Below are positions 47,100-61,232 of a stretch of 64,000 nucleotides of DNA, one piece after another. Both the position numbers and the translations under genes were made by a program. Source of the DNA: Micropterix aruncella. Lineage: Eukaryota; Arthropoda; Insecta; Lepidoptera; Micropterigidae. The stretch spans positions 35,117,610-35,181,609 of the forward strand of contig OX155950.1 in NCBI GenBank assembly GCA_944548615.1, written 5' to 3'. Position 1 is the first letter of the stretch, and each line of letters starts with the position of its first letter. The notes under the pieces are model-generated. The model was not told where the DNA came from. It did no database searches and saw nothing but the letters and a program-made list of their open reading frames with translations.

Positions 47100-47930
47100 T
47101 ATCTTAAATTATGTATTTTTCACTGTAAGTCTAGTTAAATTATAAAAAAAATTAATTGACATTAGCTTTGCATTATATATTCAAATATTATGTATACAAT
47201 TCGGTTAGTTGTTTGGAAAATAAAATAAAAGAAAATGTATGATATGTATAATTATTTTATACGAAATAAATAATATGTTTCGATATAAGACATGTTCAGT
47301 CATTTATTAATATTTCAACGGAGACCACTCGCCCAATGTAGACACGTGTTTTGTATTCCCCAATTGGACATAATTGCAGGCAGACCAATTATTAATCGAG
47401 GCGCGTGTGTCGCGTAAGTATATATGCAAATAAGGACGAGTTTTTTCGTCGTTCGGCCCGCAGGTCCGCTCCCAAGGCGACCATTTTAATAAACCGCTGT
47501 TATAAAAGTTGTCGGCCGCGGAGCGTACGACTGTTGATATGTGAAGTTTGAGGCAGTCATTTCGACGTCGCTTTCCACGCCAAGGCGTCGCCGTATTCAA
47601 ATTACGCGCACGAAGCAGCCGCCGGCATCAACGGGGCCTTCGTGCCTCACGCAATTGGACCCCAGCGCCCCCCCCCCCTTCTACCTGACCCCACTCCAGC
47701 ACTCTTTTGTTATTTTTTCCACCGACAACTAGAGTCAATTTTGCCGCGAAAACGGCGTACAAACGATTCAGGCGCTTTTAAAGCAAGCGATTAATTAAAT
47801 TATGTGTTTTTCTGACTATAAAATAAAATTTGAAATTATATAATAAATAATGTATAAGAAATGCACAGTAAACTACACACAAAGATACACAAATATCCAT
47901 CTACACATACGTACATAATACGTACCTGAA
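47100..47930. other. Unassigned, with CpG-rich patch
   Basis: 47320-47740 is CpG-rich and contains TATAAAAG at 47503-47510, 30 bp ahead of GTACGACTGTTG, plus a run of about 11 C near 47670. It could be a promoter-like island, but no transcript unit can be shown. Confidence 0.3.
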
Positions 47931-47935
47931 CACCC

Positions 47936-47940
47936 TCTCC

Positions 47941-47980
<40 letters not shown>

Positions 47981-48030
47981 CGCACAAACACACACACGCA
48001 CACACACACACACACACACACACGCACCCT
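47936..48030. repeat. Compound microsatellite (CT)n and (CA)n
   Basis: CTCTCT tract at about 47942-47976, then a short GTGTCGCACAAA bridge, then a CACACA tract to about 48023. Confidence 0.95.
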
Positions 48031-48266
48031 CTCTGACCACCCATACTCAAAATTACCAATGCCTACAAAATATGTTTAAAATAATAAACGGACACAAAAA
48101 TTCACTTGAAATTAATTTAATTCAAATTTGAATTAAATTGAAAATGAATAACCGTTTTTATAATTTCAAATCTGTAAAATTTGTTAATTTCATATGCTAG
48201 GTAATATAACGTTTAAATTATATTAAATTAAATATGTATATATTTTTTTAATCTTTTGTGTCGCCC

Positions 48267-48865
48267 CTACACTCCCGGCAAATAACCTGAAAAGGACTGA
48301 TTTTATCTGAATATTTATTTCATTAAAAAAATCGATAAGCGCCCTCTCTCAGCTGATGGAAGAACCAGTTTTGGTTCCATTACACAACCGCCTCTGGCGG
48401 CGCGGTTCGATTTTCGGCTAGCCTCGGGCGGCTCGACGTTAATATTTGATTGAAATGTATGTCGGAGTTTAAATATTATTAGTGCAGCTTTTACATGAGG
48501 TATTTCAACAAAAAATACACAATATGATGTCGGCCCATCAAAGCATATGAGTACCAAATTTCAAATCTCTAAGCCTAATATTTCGACAATGATATCCAAG
48601 TAGTGCGCCCCCTAGTGGACTGATTTTAACCATAATCTTTTCAACTTTTGCCATGACCAAATGATGCCTGAATACCAAATTTCAACTCAGTCGGATTAGG
48701 CGTTTGGGTGCGATAGTGGAGGAATACACACAGACACACACACACACACACACACACACAGAGACACAAAGAGGGACTTTAAACTATAAATGGTCTTATG
48801 GTGTCCAGAAATAGATATTTCCGTCTTGATCTCAAAAAAATACAAGTATGTTTTATTAGATATTG
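48267..48865 (+). repeat. R repeat, copy 3, near complete
   Basis: Runs without interruption from TCCCGGCAAATAACCTG, CGATAAGCGCCCTCTCTC and GGAGTTTAAATATTATT to GGTATTTCAAC, CGGATTAGGCGTTTGGGTGC, a CACACA tract (48727-48760) and GATATTTCCGTCTTGATCTC. About 600 bp. It serves as the empty-site reference for the TTAA insertion in copy 2. Confidence 0.8.
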
Positions 48866-48867
48866 TA

Positions 48868-49150
48868 TAGAGGTTCCCAAACTTTTTTTTCTCGTAGACC
48901 ACATTCAAAATTTAACCGGTTTCCGTGGACCCCTTGCTGCTACATTTCTACCATATTCCCAAAACTCGTAAAAAAATGTGGAGATTAGATCTAACGATGT
49001 TTTTTTTTCGTCGCGGATGAGTTCCAACCCTAAATTCGGAGTGGTAAAAATAAAAAAAAAATAGCATATTGTATTCTTTTTATTAAAATATTATGATTAC
49101 AGACTTAATAGAATTAAAATTAATCATTAATACCGTACCGTAACTTCAAC
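48868..49150 (+). mobile_element. Possible hAT-type non-autonomous element
   Basis: AGAGGTTCCCAAACTTTTTT (48870), then CTCGTAGACCACATTC and CCGTGGACCCCTTG, is the start typical of many hAT elements (CAG.GGTTCCCAAACTTTTT). The right end is not found. Directly abuts R copy 3. Confidence 0.5.
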
Positions 49151-49217
49151 AATGCAAATCAACAAAAAAAAGACATAATTTTGATGGGAGGGATGTATCT
49201 ACTTGATGGATTGACAA

Positions 49218-49475
49218 CTAGAGTTGTCGACTACATCGGGCGAGCTTGTCACCTCAGGAAGTTTTAACGATTGGTCATTCTAGCAGTCGCCGTAAGGTCC
49301 GCAACTACCCCGCTCAATAGGAAACAGTGCTGCTTCCAGACTCCCCCCGACTGTTAGTCAGAGTGCGCCATCGATTGGCTTATGCCGCACGGTGCGCAGA
49401 CCGTCCAGGAGCGCCAAAAGGTTGATTCCTAGGGGAAACTAACCCTAAGGACAGAGTCCTACCCAGGCTATTATA
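49218..49475 (+). mobile_element. RP1 retroposon copy E, internally deleted
   Basis: The head GTCGACTACATCGGGCGAGC and AGTTTTAACGATTGGTCATTC jump straight to AGCAGTCGCCGTAAGG, skipping about 320 bp present in copies A and D. It then continues through CGATTGGCTTATGCCGCACG, GGTTGATTCC and AGAGTCCTACCCAGG to about 49470. The 3' end is lost. Confidence 0.78.
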
Positions 49476-49479
49476 TCAA

Positions 49480-51160
49480 GCAAACTTGATTGTAATATTG
49501 GAGTCCTGTCCACCCTAGAACGGGCTAGTCCCAGTTGGGTGACAGAAACAAATAAGCAAAAGGTTAAGGTTTTGCCATTCGGTTCCTGTTATTTTTATAA
49601 GCTAATCAATGTTTCATAGTAATTAATTCTTAAATTCTTAAATAAATAAAAATGGTTATACCTAAAGAGCACCAATGATAAAATTGCACAATATTTTTTT
49701 TCATATCATTGCATTGCAACACATGGCATATCATTGCGGAAGCCATTATTGATATCAAATTATAATTATCGAATACTTATCATTACTTATCACAATCAAT
49801 TTATAGATAGGAATAATTTATTAAACGCCCTGAAATATTTTAAAATTACACACAATGAGTATTCGATAACCCAGTTTGCAGAGGTTGCAGAGAACTAGTC
49901 AAATTACATATATTCAGAATAAACAAATAAACGATGCGTGACAGTGTCACTGCTGCTGATATGCTCTTGCTACGACTGCGATTACAGCTGTTATGATGCT
50001 GTTACTGTCATATTATAGTTACCGCTGCAATCGCCGCTTCTACTGCTGATATGGCGCACTGCTACGACTCTGATATTATGATGCTACGACCGTTGCTACG
50101 GTGCTTGGATAGGTCGCTGCTAACGCTGCTGTTATCGATCATTGTTGATATTATTGATATTGGTTTATGTGTATGTTACATGATGAAAAATATATGATTG
50201 TTTAAATTATGCATAATATTCTCCTCATGGTAAACAATTGTAGAATAACCACAATTAACAAGAACAATAATAAAATAAATCTAAAATTTGTTGGAAAATA
50301 TACAGTAACTGCTTAGATTAAAATCAAATCCATGTAAGATTAACAAAAATGAACGTTTGTATTATGGTTACTAGATATACGTAGTATATATAAAGATAAA
50401 ATAGTAATATATAACTTAAATAATAAATTTCCTAGAATAAAACAATATTCACAAATACAATTCAACCGGAAATCATTTTAAAAGATTGTATACAATATAG
50501 TCCTAATTGACAAATAATAAAAAACTATAATTTAAAATAATCGTATATTCATTGTTATCTATTGTCATAGAATTCATAAAAAATACTTTTACAGCTCGTA
50601 GGTAAACTATTACAAATGCATTTCCCTTTATTTATATATTTATTTCATTTCATACACAAATCAATATAACGGTTAAGACGAATCCGCTGAGATGTAACAT
50701 AAACATAAATAAAGATATCTACAATAGGTAAATTTCTATATCTTCCGGCCAAACCGTGGGGTTTATCGTGAATACAATTTATGCTGGCAAATTTTATGGG
50801 GGTCGACGAAGAATATCGTTGCAGCAGTCGCAGCAGTGGCCATACTTACATATCCTTGTATTAGATATTCATCTTTTGAAAAAAAAAGTGGTAATTTCGT
50901 AGCCACTTGCGATGATGTAATATCCAGCGTTTTGACGTGACAACGTCTTATAATTCGATGGAGCTGGCTGCACGCACGAAAAAACATGACTCATGCGGCG
51001 TTACCTCGCTTTGAGGCGTTCCATTTATTATATTTATTATTCAATATAAATGCTGCCATCTACCGGTTGCGAAAGAATTATTTACTAACCTCAGTCTAAA
51101 ACAGTACGAATGAAAATCACTAGATTGATTTAAATTCTTGACATAGTTTTATATGTATTC
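49480..51160. other. AT-rich stretch with cryptic CTG/CTA repetition
   Basis: 49945-50130 is a cryptic simple sequence built from GCTGCTGATATG, CTACGACT and GCTGTTATGATG pieces, partly duplicated. No gene. CTTATAAGACGTTGTCACGT-like motifs occur inverted at about 50935 and 51585. Confidence 0.4.
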
Positions 51161-51168
51161 TTGATATA

Positions 51169-51405
51169 CGGAATGTTATTACTGAACGGACAATTTTCTT
51201 GTGGGTACAACGAAGTGCAACAAACTAAGCAACTTTTATTAAAAAAAAAAAAAAGTATGAAAAGCTATCATTACGATGCGCTATCTAGCGGTTGATAAAA
51301 TGTCGCTGATATTGTTTATTTAGGACGTATTACCTACCGCTAGATGGCGCAGCGTGCTCAAACGCTTCACAAACCGTTTGAGATTTCAAACTTTCAAATT
51401 AAAAA
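51169..51405 (+). mobile_element. MITE family T, copy 3 (right end missing)
   Basis: The left end CGGAATGTTATTACTGAACG, then CTAAGCAACTTTTATTAAAA and CTATCTAGCGGTTG, ACCGCTAGATGGCGCAGCG match copy 1 closely. The sequence leaves the family after about 51400. Confidence 0.7.
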
Positions 51406-51409
51406 AACA

Positions 51410-52555
51410 ATAAATTTTAAACAATAAACAATTATTTAATTATACTGCTATACAATAATACATTTACATGTTGTAGTCAAATCGGTGAGTATAAAAGCAT
51501 ATATATTTTGGCTGTTTGTAATAAACAATATCAGAATCTTAAATAAAACTGCTTCAAATGCAAATATTCCGCAGTATTTTCTTATGACGTTGTCACGTTC
51601 AAATATCGTCAGTAAACCGACTTTACAGATAACCGATTTTTTTTGTAATACTTTGCCACATATTAATATGCCTTTGTAATACTTTGCCACATATACGAAA
51701 ACTTATTGCAAGTGTAAAAATCCACTCCATAGCATTTAAGCTATAAAGTATTGCAATTTCAAACATTTTTTTAAATAATTATATATTTTAAATTAAAATA
51801 AGGGTAATAAAAAGGGTAGTAAAATATGGGTAATAAATTTTAGGTTATAATAAGGGTAAACGAAGTAAATAGTGATTTACTTCGTTTTATTTCGACAATA
51901 CACTGTTTACGCTATTTAAATACAAGGTATATTGATAAAATATATAGAAAATATCACAAAATATAAACCTATATAATTGCATAGTAGCGAGTAAGTACTT
52001 CTATCCTATCCCAAAAGCTAAAGCGGTAAAAACGTTGGATGAAGGAGAAAGAGCCAATAAGTAAGATAGAGGTAGATGATCAGTGCGCGTTTGTCAGGTA
52101 AGAATTTGCGCCCGGGCCATTGGCATTCTTTTGTTTTACGTTGAGGGTTGATTAAACAAGTTTATGGTTGAAAGAGGCACAGTATATAAGCAAGACAGAA
52201 AAAGATACTCAATGTGTGGGTGGCAGGTAAGATTTTTGACCAAGGTAGTTTTCATTCCTTCGTTAGCGTCGGGTTCTGAGTATTTTCTCTTTTCGTATGA
52301 TTTCGTTTTTACTCTCTGGCTATATTATTGGACTTTATCGATGTTTGCTTCAAGTTGAACTGTTGAATCAAAAAACGATGGAATCAAAAGACCTATTTAA
52401 CAAAATTTATTAGCTAGTATATTTCACAAAATCTTCTAGATATACAAAACTTTGGATGTGTAAAATTCAAGAACGACATAGTTGAACTTTAATATTATTA
52501 CTTCTTTACACAAGCGCAAATATTTATATAAGTTAATAAGTTTTACACTCTGGGT
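51410..52555. other. AT-rich stretch, nothing recognised
   Basis: A perfect 13-bp hairpin with a 4-nt loop lies at 51858-51887. TGCCTTTGTAATACTTTGCCACATAT-like direct duplication lies at about 51645-51695. No gene. Confidence 0.4.
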
Positions 52556-52561
52556 ACCTTT

Positions 52562-53118
52562 AGTGAGGGACCACCCCTCACTAGACTCCAAATTGTTCGG
52601 TGTGAGGTGGTGGTATTAACTTACGAGTTATCTCCGTATTAAAAGGCGGTTTTGAATGAAGTAGAGGGAATTTATTGATCGAAGTTTTGATATTGCCAGT
52701 TATAACGCTTCCCGAATAGGTTTATCGGGACGCGAGGGTTGCGCGACGGAGGTTGTACGGAAATAGTGGATGAAGGATTCTTTCCCAGTCAGGAGGACTG
52801 GGAAAGGTAAGGAAAGGAAACCAAGGAGCCGGACTCGTTGACACACCTCGTGAGAAGGGTACCGAATATGCCGTCCCCAGCTTGGGGGAAAATGATCACT
52901 CGGAGAATGATAATTTGGTTGCTTTTTCGCCGGTTTATATAGGCCGATAAATGCTGCAATTCTAAATATTCAGAGTAGTTGTTCATCTAGAAAAGTATTG
53001 TTTCATAGTGCTGATTCGTGGCTGCACGGGTTAAAATAATAGCTGAATTGTGTCAGTATATCTCACTGGAAATCAATGCATTTGTTGATCGCATGTATTG
53101 GACTTAAGGTCCGTTACA
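52562..53118 (-). mobile_element. Solo LTR 3 (557 bp)
   Basis: On the minus strand it starts TGTAACGGACCTTAAG and ends GGTGGTCCCTCAC, with the expected terminal CA changed. CTTT flanks both sides (52558-52561 and 53119-53122). Reverse-strand TATATAAA lies at 52934-52941. Same orientation as LTR 2. Confidence 0.83.
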
Positions 53119-53124
53119 CTTTCA

Positions 53125-54905
53125 TACAAAAATGCCCATTCTCCTTTGATTATTCAAAGATAGACATTGTTATTACCACTGCCGTTCTCTGATAAGAATA
53201 ACGTTATACGTTATCCTTATCAGAGGATAAAATCGTTATTCTTACTAGTAGCTGGATAAAATCGAAAATCTCGACATCTCTTTAATCTAACAGCTCTTTT
53301 TTTCCTCACTTTGTCCTGTAATATTAATCTCTTGTAGCGTATTACATTTTTCCAGCACACGCAATGTATCGAAAATATCGTAGACGATAATTTTTAACAG
53401 TTTATTGACCTCCCATTACCTGAACATCCATTAGCGAACCTTTTATATCCATCCATTGAGGAGGTTTCGAGCATATCACTCACCTAATGTCATATTTCAA
53501 AAGCTTGCGAAATTACACATGCTTTACGGCGAAACGAAGTTTAAAAATAGTAACGACATTGATGTATTATACATGGATGATAATTTAAGTAAAAAAGTGA
53601 CTCCTTTACGACATCGGCTTGAACTTTTTTCTGCATTAGAATTAATGTTTAGTGATCCACGCTCAAAACAGTAATGGTTCGAAAACCTACAATACAATAC
53701 ATATACATTCCATTATATACACTGAAAAAATATTGGATTTCTTCCTACAATGCTGTTTTGTTATTAAGTTTTTTGTTTTATTCAGAATAAAGACGTTTCA
53801 ATCGTAATTTTGTTGAATTGCAAGGAATTTTATTGAAACTCCATTACTCAATTATATATTTCACCATGCTGCGTACGGGGTAATACGAAAACAATAGGTA
53901 ATACGAAAAAAGAAATGTGCTTAAACATGATTCTTGTAACTGACTGCCAACATACGTATGTAATAATATGCTGTCATGGTAAAAGCAAGATCACGTAGTA
54001 AGACGTAATGAATGAGCGGGGCAGTTAATATGCCCGTGCGTGGTAATTACACCTACACCGTTACGCTTCATGTTGATATATACATACGTACGGACCACAG
54101 TAAAAGTTATATACGTACGAAACATACGTTTCTTTTTGAAACATATGTACGTATTTCCGTGTATTATAGTGTTATATTTTTCTCAGTTAAGCATTCCTAC
54201 ACTTGGAAGCGCCACAAAAATAAATAGTAAACATTTAATTATTAAAAACATAACTATCATGATAGCTCTCATAACTGTACTCTTATTTTCAATATTACCT
54301 ACGTTTATCGATATAATAAAATATATTAGTATGGTTTAATAATCTGGAGGTATAATAAATAAAAACAGGTAATAGTAGCTATACAAAGTCTATTTAGAAT
54401 CGAGTAAATATAATATTACTCCTAAATCCAGCAATATGCTGTCGTTAAAATAGATGAAAATAAAAAACATCATAGTGTTCTTATGTTAAATATGTTGCAA
54501 ATCATCAACATTAAATAAAATAAAATAATTTACGTATACGTGGAATAAATAACAATACAATAAAATAAAATATATAAAATAAAACATTGAAAACGAGTTC
54601 AGAACAAATAACGTACAATTATTTCCAATAGAAAAGGTTTCCTAACAAATTACATACAATTATTTTTATAATAGGTTCTCTGTAAGATACAAATTACTTA
54701 TTTCCAATACAACTATTTTAATTGTGTAGGAATGACATTAAATCAATCAAACTAATTACTTAATTAATCGAAGAAATGATATACAATAAATTAATTCAAA
54801 TGTACAAAAACAAAAACTATAACATAACAAGCTACAATAAAACAATTATTATTGATGATTAAAAAAGAAGATGTACCTACATTGAATTAAATGGGTAGCT
54901 ACGAT
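53125..54905. other. AT-rich stretch, nothing recognised
   Basis: A hairpin of 17-bp arms with one mismatch (53187-53203/53209-53225). A short frame at 53456-53674 is not recognised. AAAAT-rich simple sequence lies at about 54515-54590. Confidence 0.4.
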
Positions 54906-54910
54906 ACTAT

Positions 54911-55760
54911 CTATTTTCAAAATAGTTTTTGAAGTCGTTATGTGAATACATGTTAATTTTAAGCACATAAGCTCGGATGGATCTCTTGAAAATATCGATG
55001 TTTTTAATCGCCTGTAATCTATCAGGCAATTTATTTAAGAATAGGATAGAAAACGAATTTACCGCGTGAAATTTGTAGCACCCTTGCTACAAATTTCACG
55101 CGGGTGCTAAAAATTTCACGCGGTAAATTCGTTTTTCTATCCTATTTAAAATGTCAAACAACCGCGATAGTCTTCGATTTTATAATTTATTTAAGATTTT
55201 GAGGCCTATGTATCGACTAGTCGCCTGGAACTTGGCCGTACGTGCTGCGATCGGTTGAAGGTAATGAATGGGCTTTATTCCTGTTGTCATGCTGATTTAC
55301 TTCCTCCAGGGATAATGCCGAACTCTTATTGCGATAGAAATCGCAAAAAGCTAAAAGTAATAGCATAAAAGTCAATATCCCTAGTTTTTGGAAATGTTCA
55401 CGACATGACTGCCGTGAACTAATACCCACTATCGCACGTATGGCTCTTTTCTGAAGAGTGAATACACTATTGATGTGCGCTGCAGTACCCCATAAAAGAA
55501 TACCATAGCACAGTTGTGACTCAACCAGCGCATAATAGGCCTATATTACCTCAGTTCTCTCCATACAATTCCTGATGCGTAATAGAGCATAGCAGGCTGA
55601 CGACAGTTTCGACTTAACATGTTCTATATGTAGATTCCATGACATCTTTCCATCCAAAAATAGTCCGAGGAAATTAATTGATTCCTCATAATTAACCGAG
55701 TAGTTAACTTTTAGATATGATGTCTCGCTATTAATTTAAAATAACAGTTTTTGACATATT
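54911..55760 (-). pseudogene. LINE RT C-terminus, antisense, split by a hairpin element
   Basis: On the minus strand from about 55740: NYEESINFLGLFLDGKMSW, SKLSSACYALLRIRN, YYALVESQLCYGILLWGTAA, INSVFTLQKRAIRAIVGISS, then ATSRYIGLKILNKL. After the inserted element the same frame goes on: PDRLQAIKNIDIFKRSIRAY to the stop at 54911-54913. FLG..LD...W, YY.L..S.L.YG(I/L)..WG and LQK.AIR.I are the post-catalytic blocks of jockey/CR1-type LINEs. One clear stop in the first part. The segment is otherwise well kept. Confidence 0.85.
55041..55183. mobile_element. Hairpin element family H, copy 2, 143 bp with 13-bp TSD
   Basis: AATTTATTTAAGA flanks it on both sides (55028-55040 and 55184-55196). Excising the insert and one repeat restores the LINE frame exactly. 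The first 107 bp form a near-perfect palindrome (ATAGGATAGAAAACGAATTT against AAATTCGTTTTTCTATCCTAT) with a smaller internal one around TTGTAGCACCCTTGCTACAA. A 36-bp unpaired tail contains CAACCGCGATAGTCTT. Confidence 0.85.
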
Positions 55761-56270
55761 TAAGGCGTCTTATACATTGAATATAAGTATATTGGTTTTG
55801 TCCAGGGCTCTATCTATATAGCTTTAAAAAAAATAACCTTGTACTGTGTATATTAAATGAACATATTTATTTTTAAGAATACCCCATTCAGTTGAAAATG
55901 CCAAGAAAAATTCTTTTATATAAGAATATTCGTACTTAACAAATATGTTTTTCAGAAAGTAAATTATTCCGTTATCAAAACCCATTTCTCGCACACGTGC
56001 ACAGATAAATATACGTCGAATCGACATGCTTGAATAATTTCCATCTTTAATACGAGGGTTGCCTTATTGGATAATGGAGGATCTCTAGTTTTGAAGGCAA
56101 CCTTTTAAAATATTTAAGCTTTGCGTGCATAATTAATGCTAAGCCGTCTTTACAAGAAGCTTCGCGGCCATTAGCATACCAATGTGAAGTTTTTTTCTGT
56201 AATTCAAAGCACTTTGAATAACGTGATTTTAAGCCGAAGCTTTCATATATATAATATAAGCTCATAATAG
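55761..56270. other. AT-rich stretch, nothing recognised
   Basis: Short minus-strand frames only. No recognised domain or element. Confidence 0.4.
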
Positions 56271-56273
56271 AAG

Positions 56274-56747
<474 letters not shown>

Positions 56748-56788
56748 TTTGATAGTTTTGTGTATATATTCTTTTTAGAATTGATCAA

Positions 56789-57998
<1,210 letters not shown>

Positions 57999-57999
57999 T

Positions 58000-58540
58000 G
58001 TAGTTTATTCAATCAGGTTTAATACTCATCAACTGCTTTTTATTTTTTATTTATAATCATTCAATAAAAATAATATTTTTCACGGTCGGTTATGATATAC
58101 TTTAACTGGATCGTGTAAAATGTTATTAATCATTTCTAGTGGTTCGATTTCTTGAATTTAAATTTTCAAGGAATTGTTCGATTTCAGAAATGTCATCTAT
58201 CTTGATAACGGTTTACACCGAAATATAGAACCAACATTTTACAACAATCATTAGTTTTTAGATATACTAATCGCCTATTCCTTTCCAGCATAGATTCTCG
58301 ACTATCACTTTGTGTTACCACTGTATGAGGCAGGAAGAAGTCCAGTTGACAGACTTCCAATACCACAGCAGTTATTATTGACCAACACTGAAAGAATAGA
58401 GAAGAAAAAAGGCGTGGAGTCACTCCTGGTCTACACATACCAGATAAGTCTCCTTTCATTTATTTTATACGTTAATTTATTTAGTAATAATACATAATTT
58501 CAATTTGAAAATAATAATTTACACTTATACTAATCAAATA
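58000..58540. other. Flank of the Penelope-like fragment
   Basis: May hold the 3' UTR of the Penelope-like element. No terminal repeat or hammerhead-like core was found by eye. Confidence 0.35.
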
Positions 58541-58542
58541 TT

Positions 58543-58782
<240 letters not shown>

Positions 58783-58784
58783 TT

Positions 58785-60580
58785 CTTTTTGATGCATGCA
58801 TACAGGTATGTATATGACAATATTTTAAAAATCTTTGATATTAAACGAAATTGAGCTGCGATATAAACACTCAGATAGAATTCAAGCTAAAAGTATCCAT
58901 CTTCTATGACGATAATATCAATATCAAGAACGATTGGAAAAGTTCTTTAATTTTAAACTTGTAGGAACTTTTATGTAACTTTCCAGAATGCGAATGTCGC
59001 GCAATGAAATTTCCAAACGGCTGCATTTTACAATCATCAGTCTTTAATAATATAAAGTATTTCTGATTTAAAGAGTTTGTTATGGTCATGAAACCGAGAG
59101 CATTTTTCAAATGCTATCAAATTTTTAAAATGCAAAAATGCGATAATATTTCTTTGTATGTTATTTAAAGTCTACTAAAGTGGGTAACCCACAATTATTT
59201 TGCCTATTCAGAATATTAATTGATCTGCCGGAGTCACAAACCGCATGTTTAAATATTGGTTATGTATGATAACGTCCTATAACATAGCAGGATATATCAT
59301 TATAGGACAGAATTGCTACGAGTCTGGCGAATATCGAAGCAGTTCCGTGCGCTCAGAAACATTACTGATTAATTAAGTAAATATATTTGTATTAAGTTTT
59401 TGTTGGAGATTGCTTATCCCACATGAATCATTTTGAATCATTTGAATTATTTATAGCATTTCAAATGAAATACAAATTACTAACTTATTAACTGAAAAAC
59501 TACTTATTCCAGCCAAATCATTTAAAAAATTTGAAGGATTACGTAATGTAGCAAAATCTAAAAATTAGCGTTGTATGCTTTAAGACAAATGGGGATTAAT
59601 AAATGAAAAGGAAAACAGAGAGAAAAGAGAAGGCAAAATAAGGATATTTCAACAGAAATGACATGCAGTTTCAAAGCGGAATGAAGCTGTTTCAATTGGA
59701 CGTGCTGCGTGAACGGTGGAAAAGTGAATGCAAAAATAAGTATTATATTGTGGGATTGATAGGGGGTATTCTGACTTGATCAAAATTGGCGACCGTGATC
59801 TACGAGTTAAGAAAAATCTGAGTAGGTAATCTAATATTGAACAAAAAACTCTGAGCGATGGTTTGGTTGATCTTAACTAGAAGAAATATCTTCAACCCTC
59901 GAAAGCTAAAGATACTATGGTGGATAAGTCCACTGGCTTCATACGTTTGTGCCTGCCGTGGAAGAAATTGAGCAATCATTATACCAAAGTTTTTACACAT
60001 TTGGCATACGCGATGATAATGTCATATATTGATAAAAGGTAGAGACAATGTTTGATGATGAATTGATAGGAGGAGTTGGCAACTACTTATGATAATTGAT
60101 AATTTATCAGATTTAATAAATGTTCATGGTTTCCCGACTAGACTGAGATTCGATTTAGATTAGTCTTCGTGGTCTAAATATGTGCCCAAATATTCCAAGA
60201 TTTTCCTGACTAACACGTCAACCCCATTTACAGTGTTTCTGGTTTTAATAGGTAGATTTAGTCAATTCCGAAAGATCTTTTTTTTAACAAATATATCTAA
60301 TACAGTCTATATTAAATCACCATAGAAAAAGATGTATTTAATAAATAATACTAATAATAATATGAGAAGGTAAAAGTCAACTGAATCGATTGCAATGCTA
60401 AAGTCTAGGAATATGAGAATGATAAGCTGCTTGTAATCTTATCTATAGTAAGCCGTAATCATCTGGATACCTTAGGGGTTATTTTGACGCTATGGATTAT
60501 TTGGTTTTCATAAAATTCAACCACTTTTTAACGAAGATCTTACTTTCCTTCTAACTATTCTATCATCTACTACCATCATC
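58785..60580. other. AT-rich stretch, nothing recognised
   Basis: A minus frame near 59800-60000 is not recognised. No other supported feature. Confidence 0.4.
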
Positions 60581-60589
60581 ATTGAGGGA

Positions 60590-61160
60590 TGTCAATTACC
60601 ATGGGCGAATCCGCCACCCCGGGGAGTTGTAACGACATCAGGCTCTTCTTTCTCCTATGAAGTGAACGCAAAATTTTGTGGACAACTAAATTCATAGTCA
60701 AACTTCGCCAATAGCCCGTAAGAGTCCAACGCCTCTTGTACCCCCAGGGTATCCATCGCCGCGCCCTTACTACCTGATTCGGGTGAATTTCTCCATCTTT
60801 CAGTCTGGTCACAGATTCGAGGTTGCTTATGCGGCCTTATACCTCTCGTCAGCGGTAATCCAGATATGAATTTATTGCTGACCGATCGGGTGGCCAACGG
60901 ATCGTTTCTCAGGATATATAAGGCCGGGTCAACATCTACCATAGTTTTTAGGAAATGTACTTTTCCAGACCAGGTGGTTATTTGCCGGATTGCAAATAGG
61001 TTGACACAGCACGACGCACAAACACAGCCCGGTGCGCAAACGATTGGCTACCTCCACCCGGCGCCAAACCGCCCAATTCAGCCCGAGGTGTTTCGCAGGT
61101 GTCTATGACTACAGGCTATAGCCGCAGGCAGCGTTCACAGCGACCCTTCCAGGATCAGTC
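60590..61160 (+). mobile_element. RP1 retroposon copy F (diverged)
   Basis: GTCAATTACCATGGGCGAAT (60592), GAAGTGAACGCAAAATT, AGCCCGTAAGAGTCCAACGC, GGTCACAGATTCGAGGTTGC, GATCGGGTGGCCAACGG and GGTGCGCAAACGATTGGC follow the order of copies A and D. It is the most diverged copy, and the 3' third has small insertions (AACACAGCCC...). Confidence 0.65.
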
Positions 61161-61232
61161 CCTATTTGAGTAGGCTACTGAATTGAAGCTTAACTGTAAG
61201 TTGAGCCGATCCAAAAAAACACAGGCAGGCTT

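Noticed and set aside
58000..58540. Hammerhead ribozyme expected near Penelope-like ends
   Set aside because: Looked for CTGATGA and GAAA cores on both strands near the element. None found with correct spacing.
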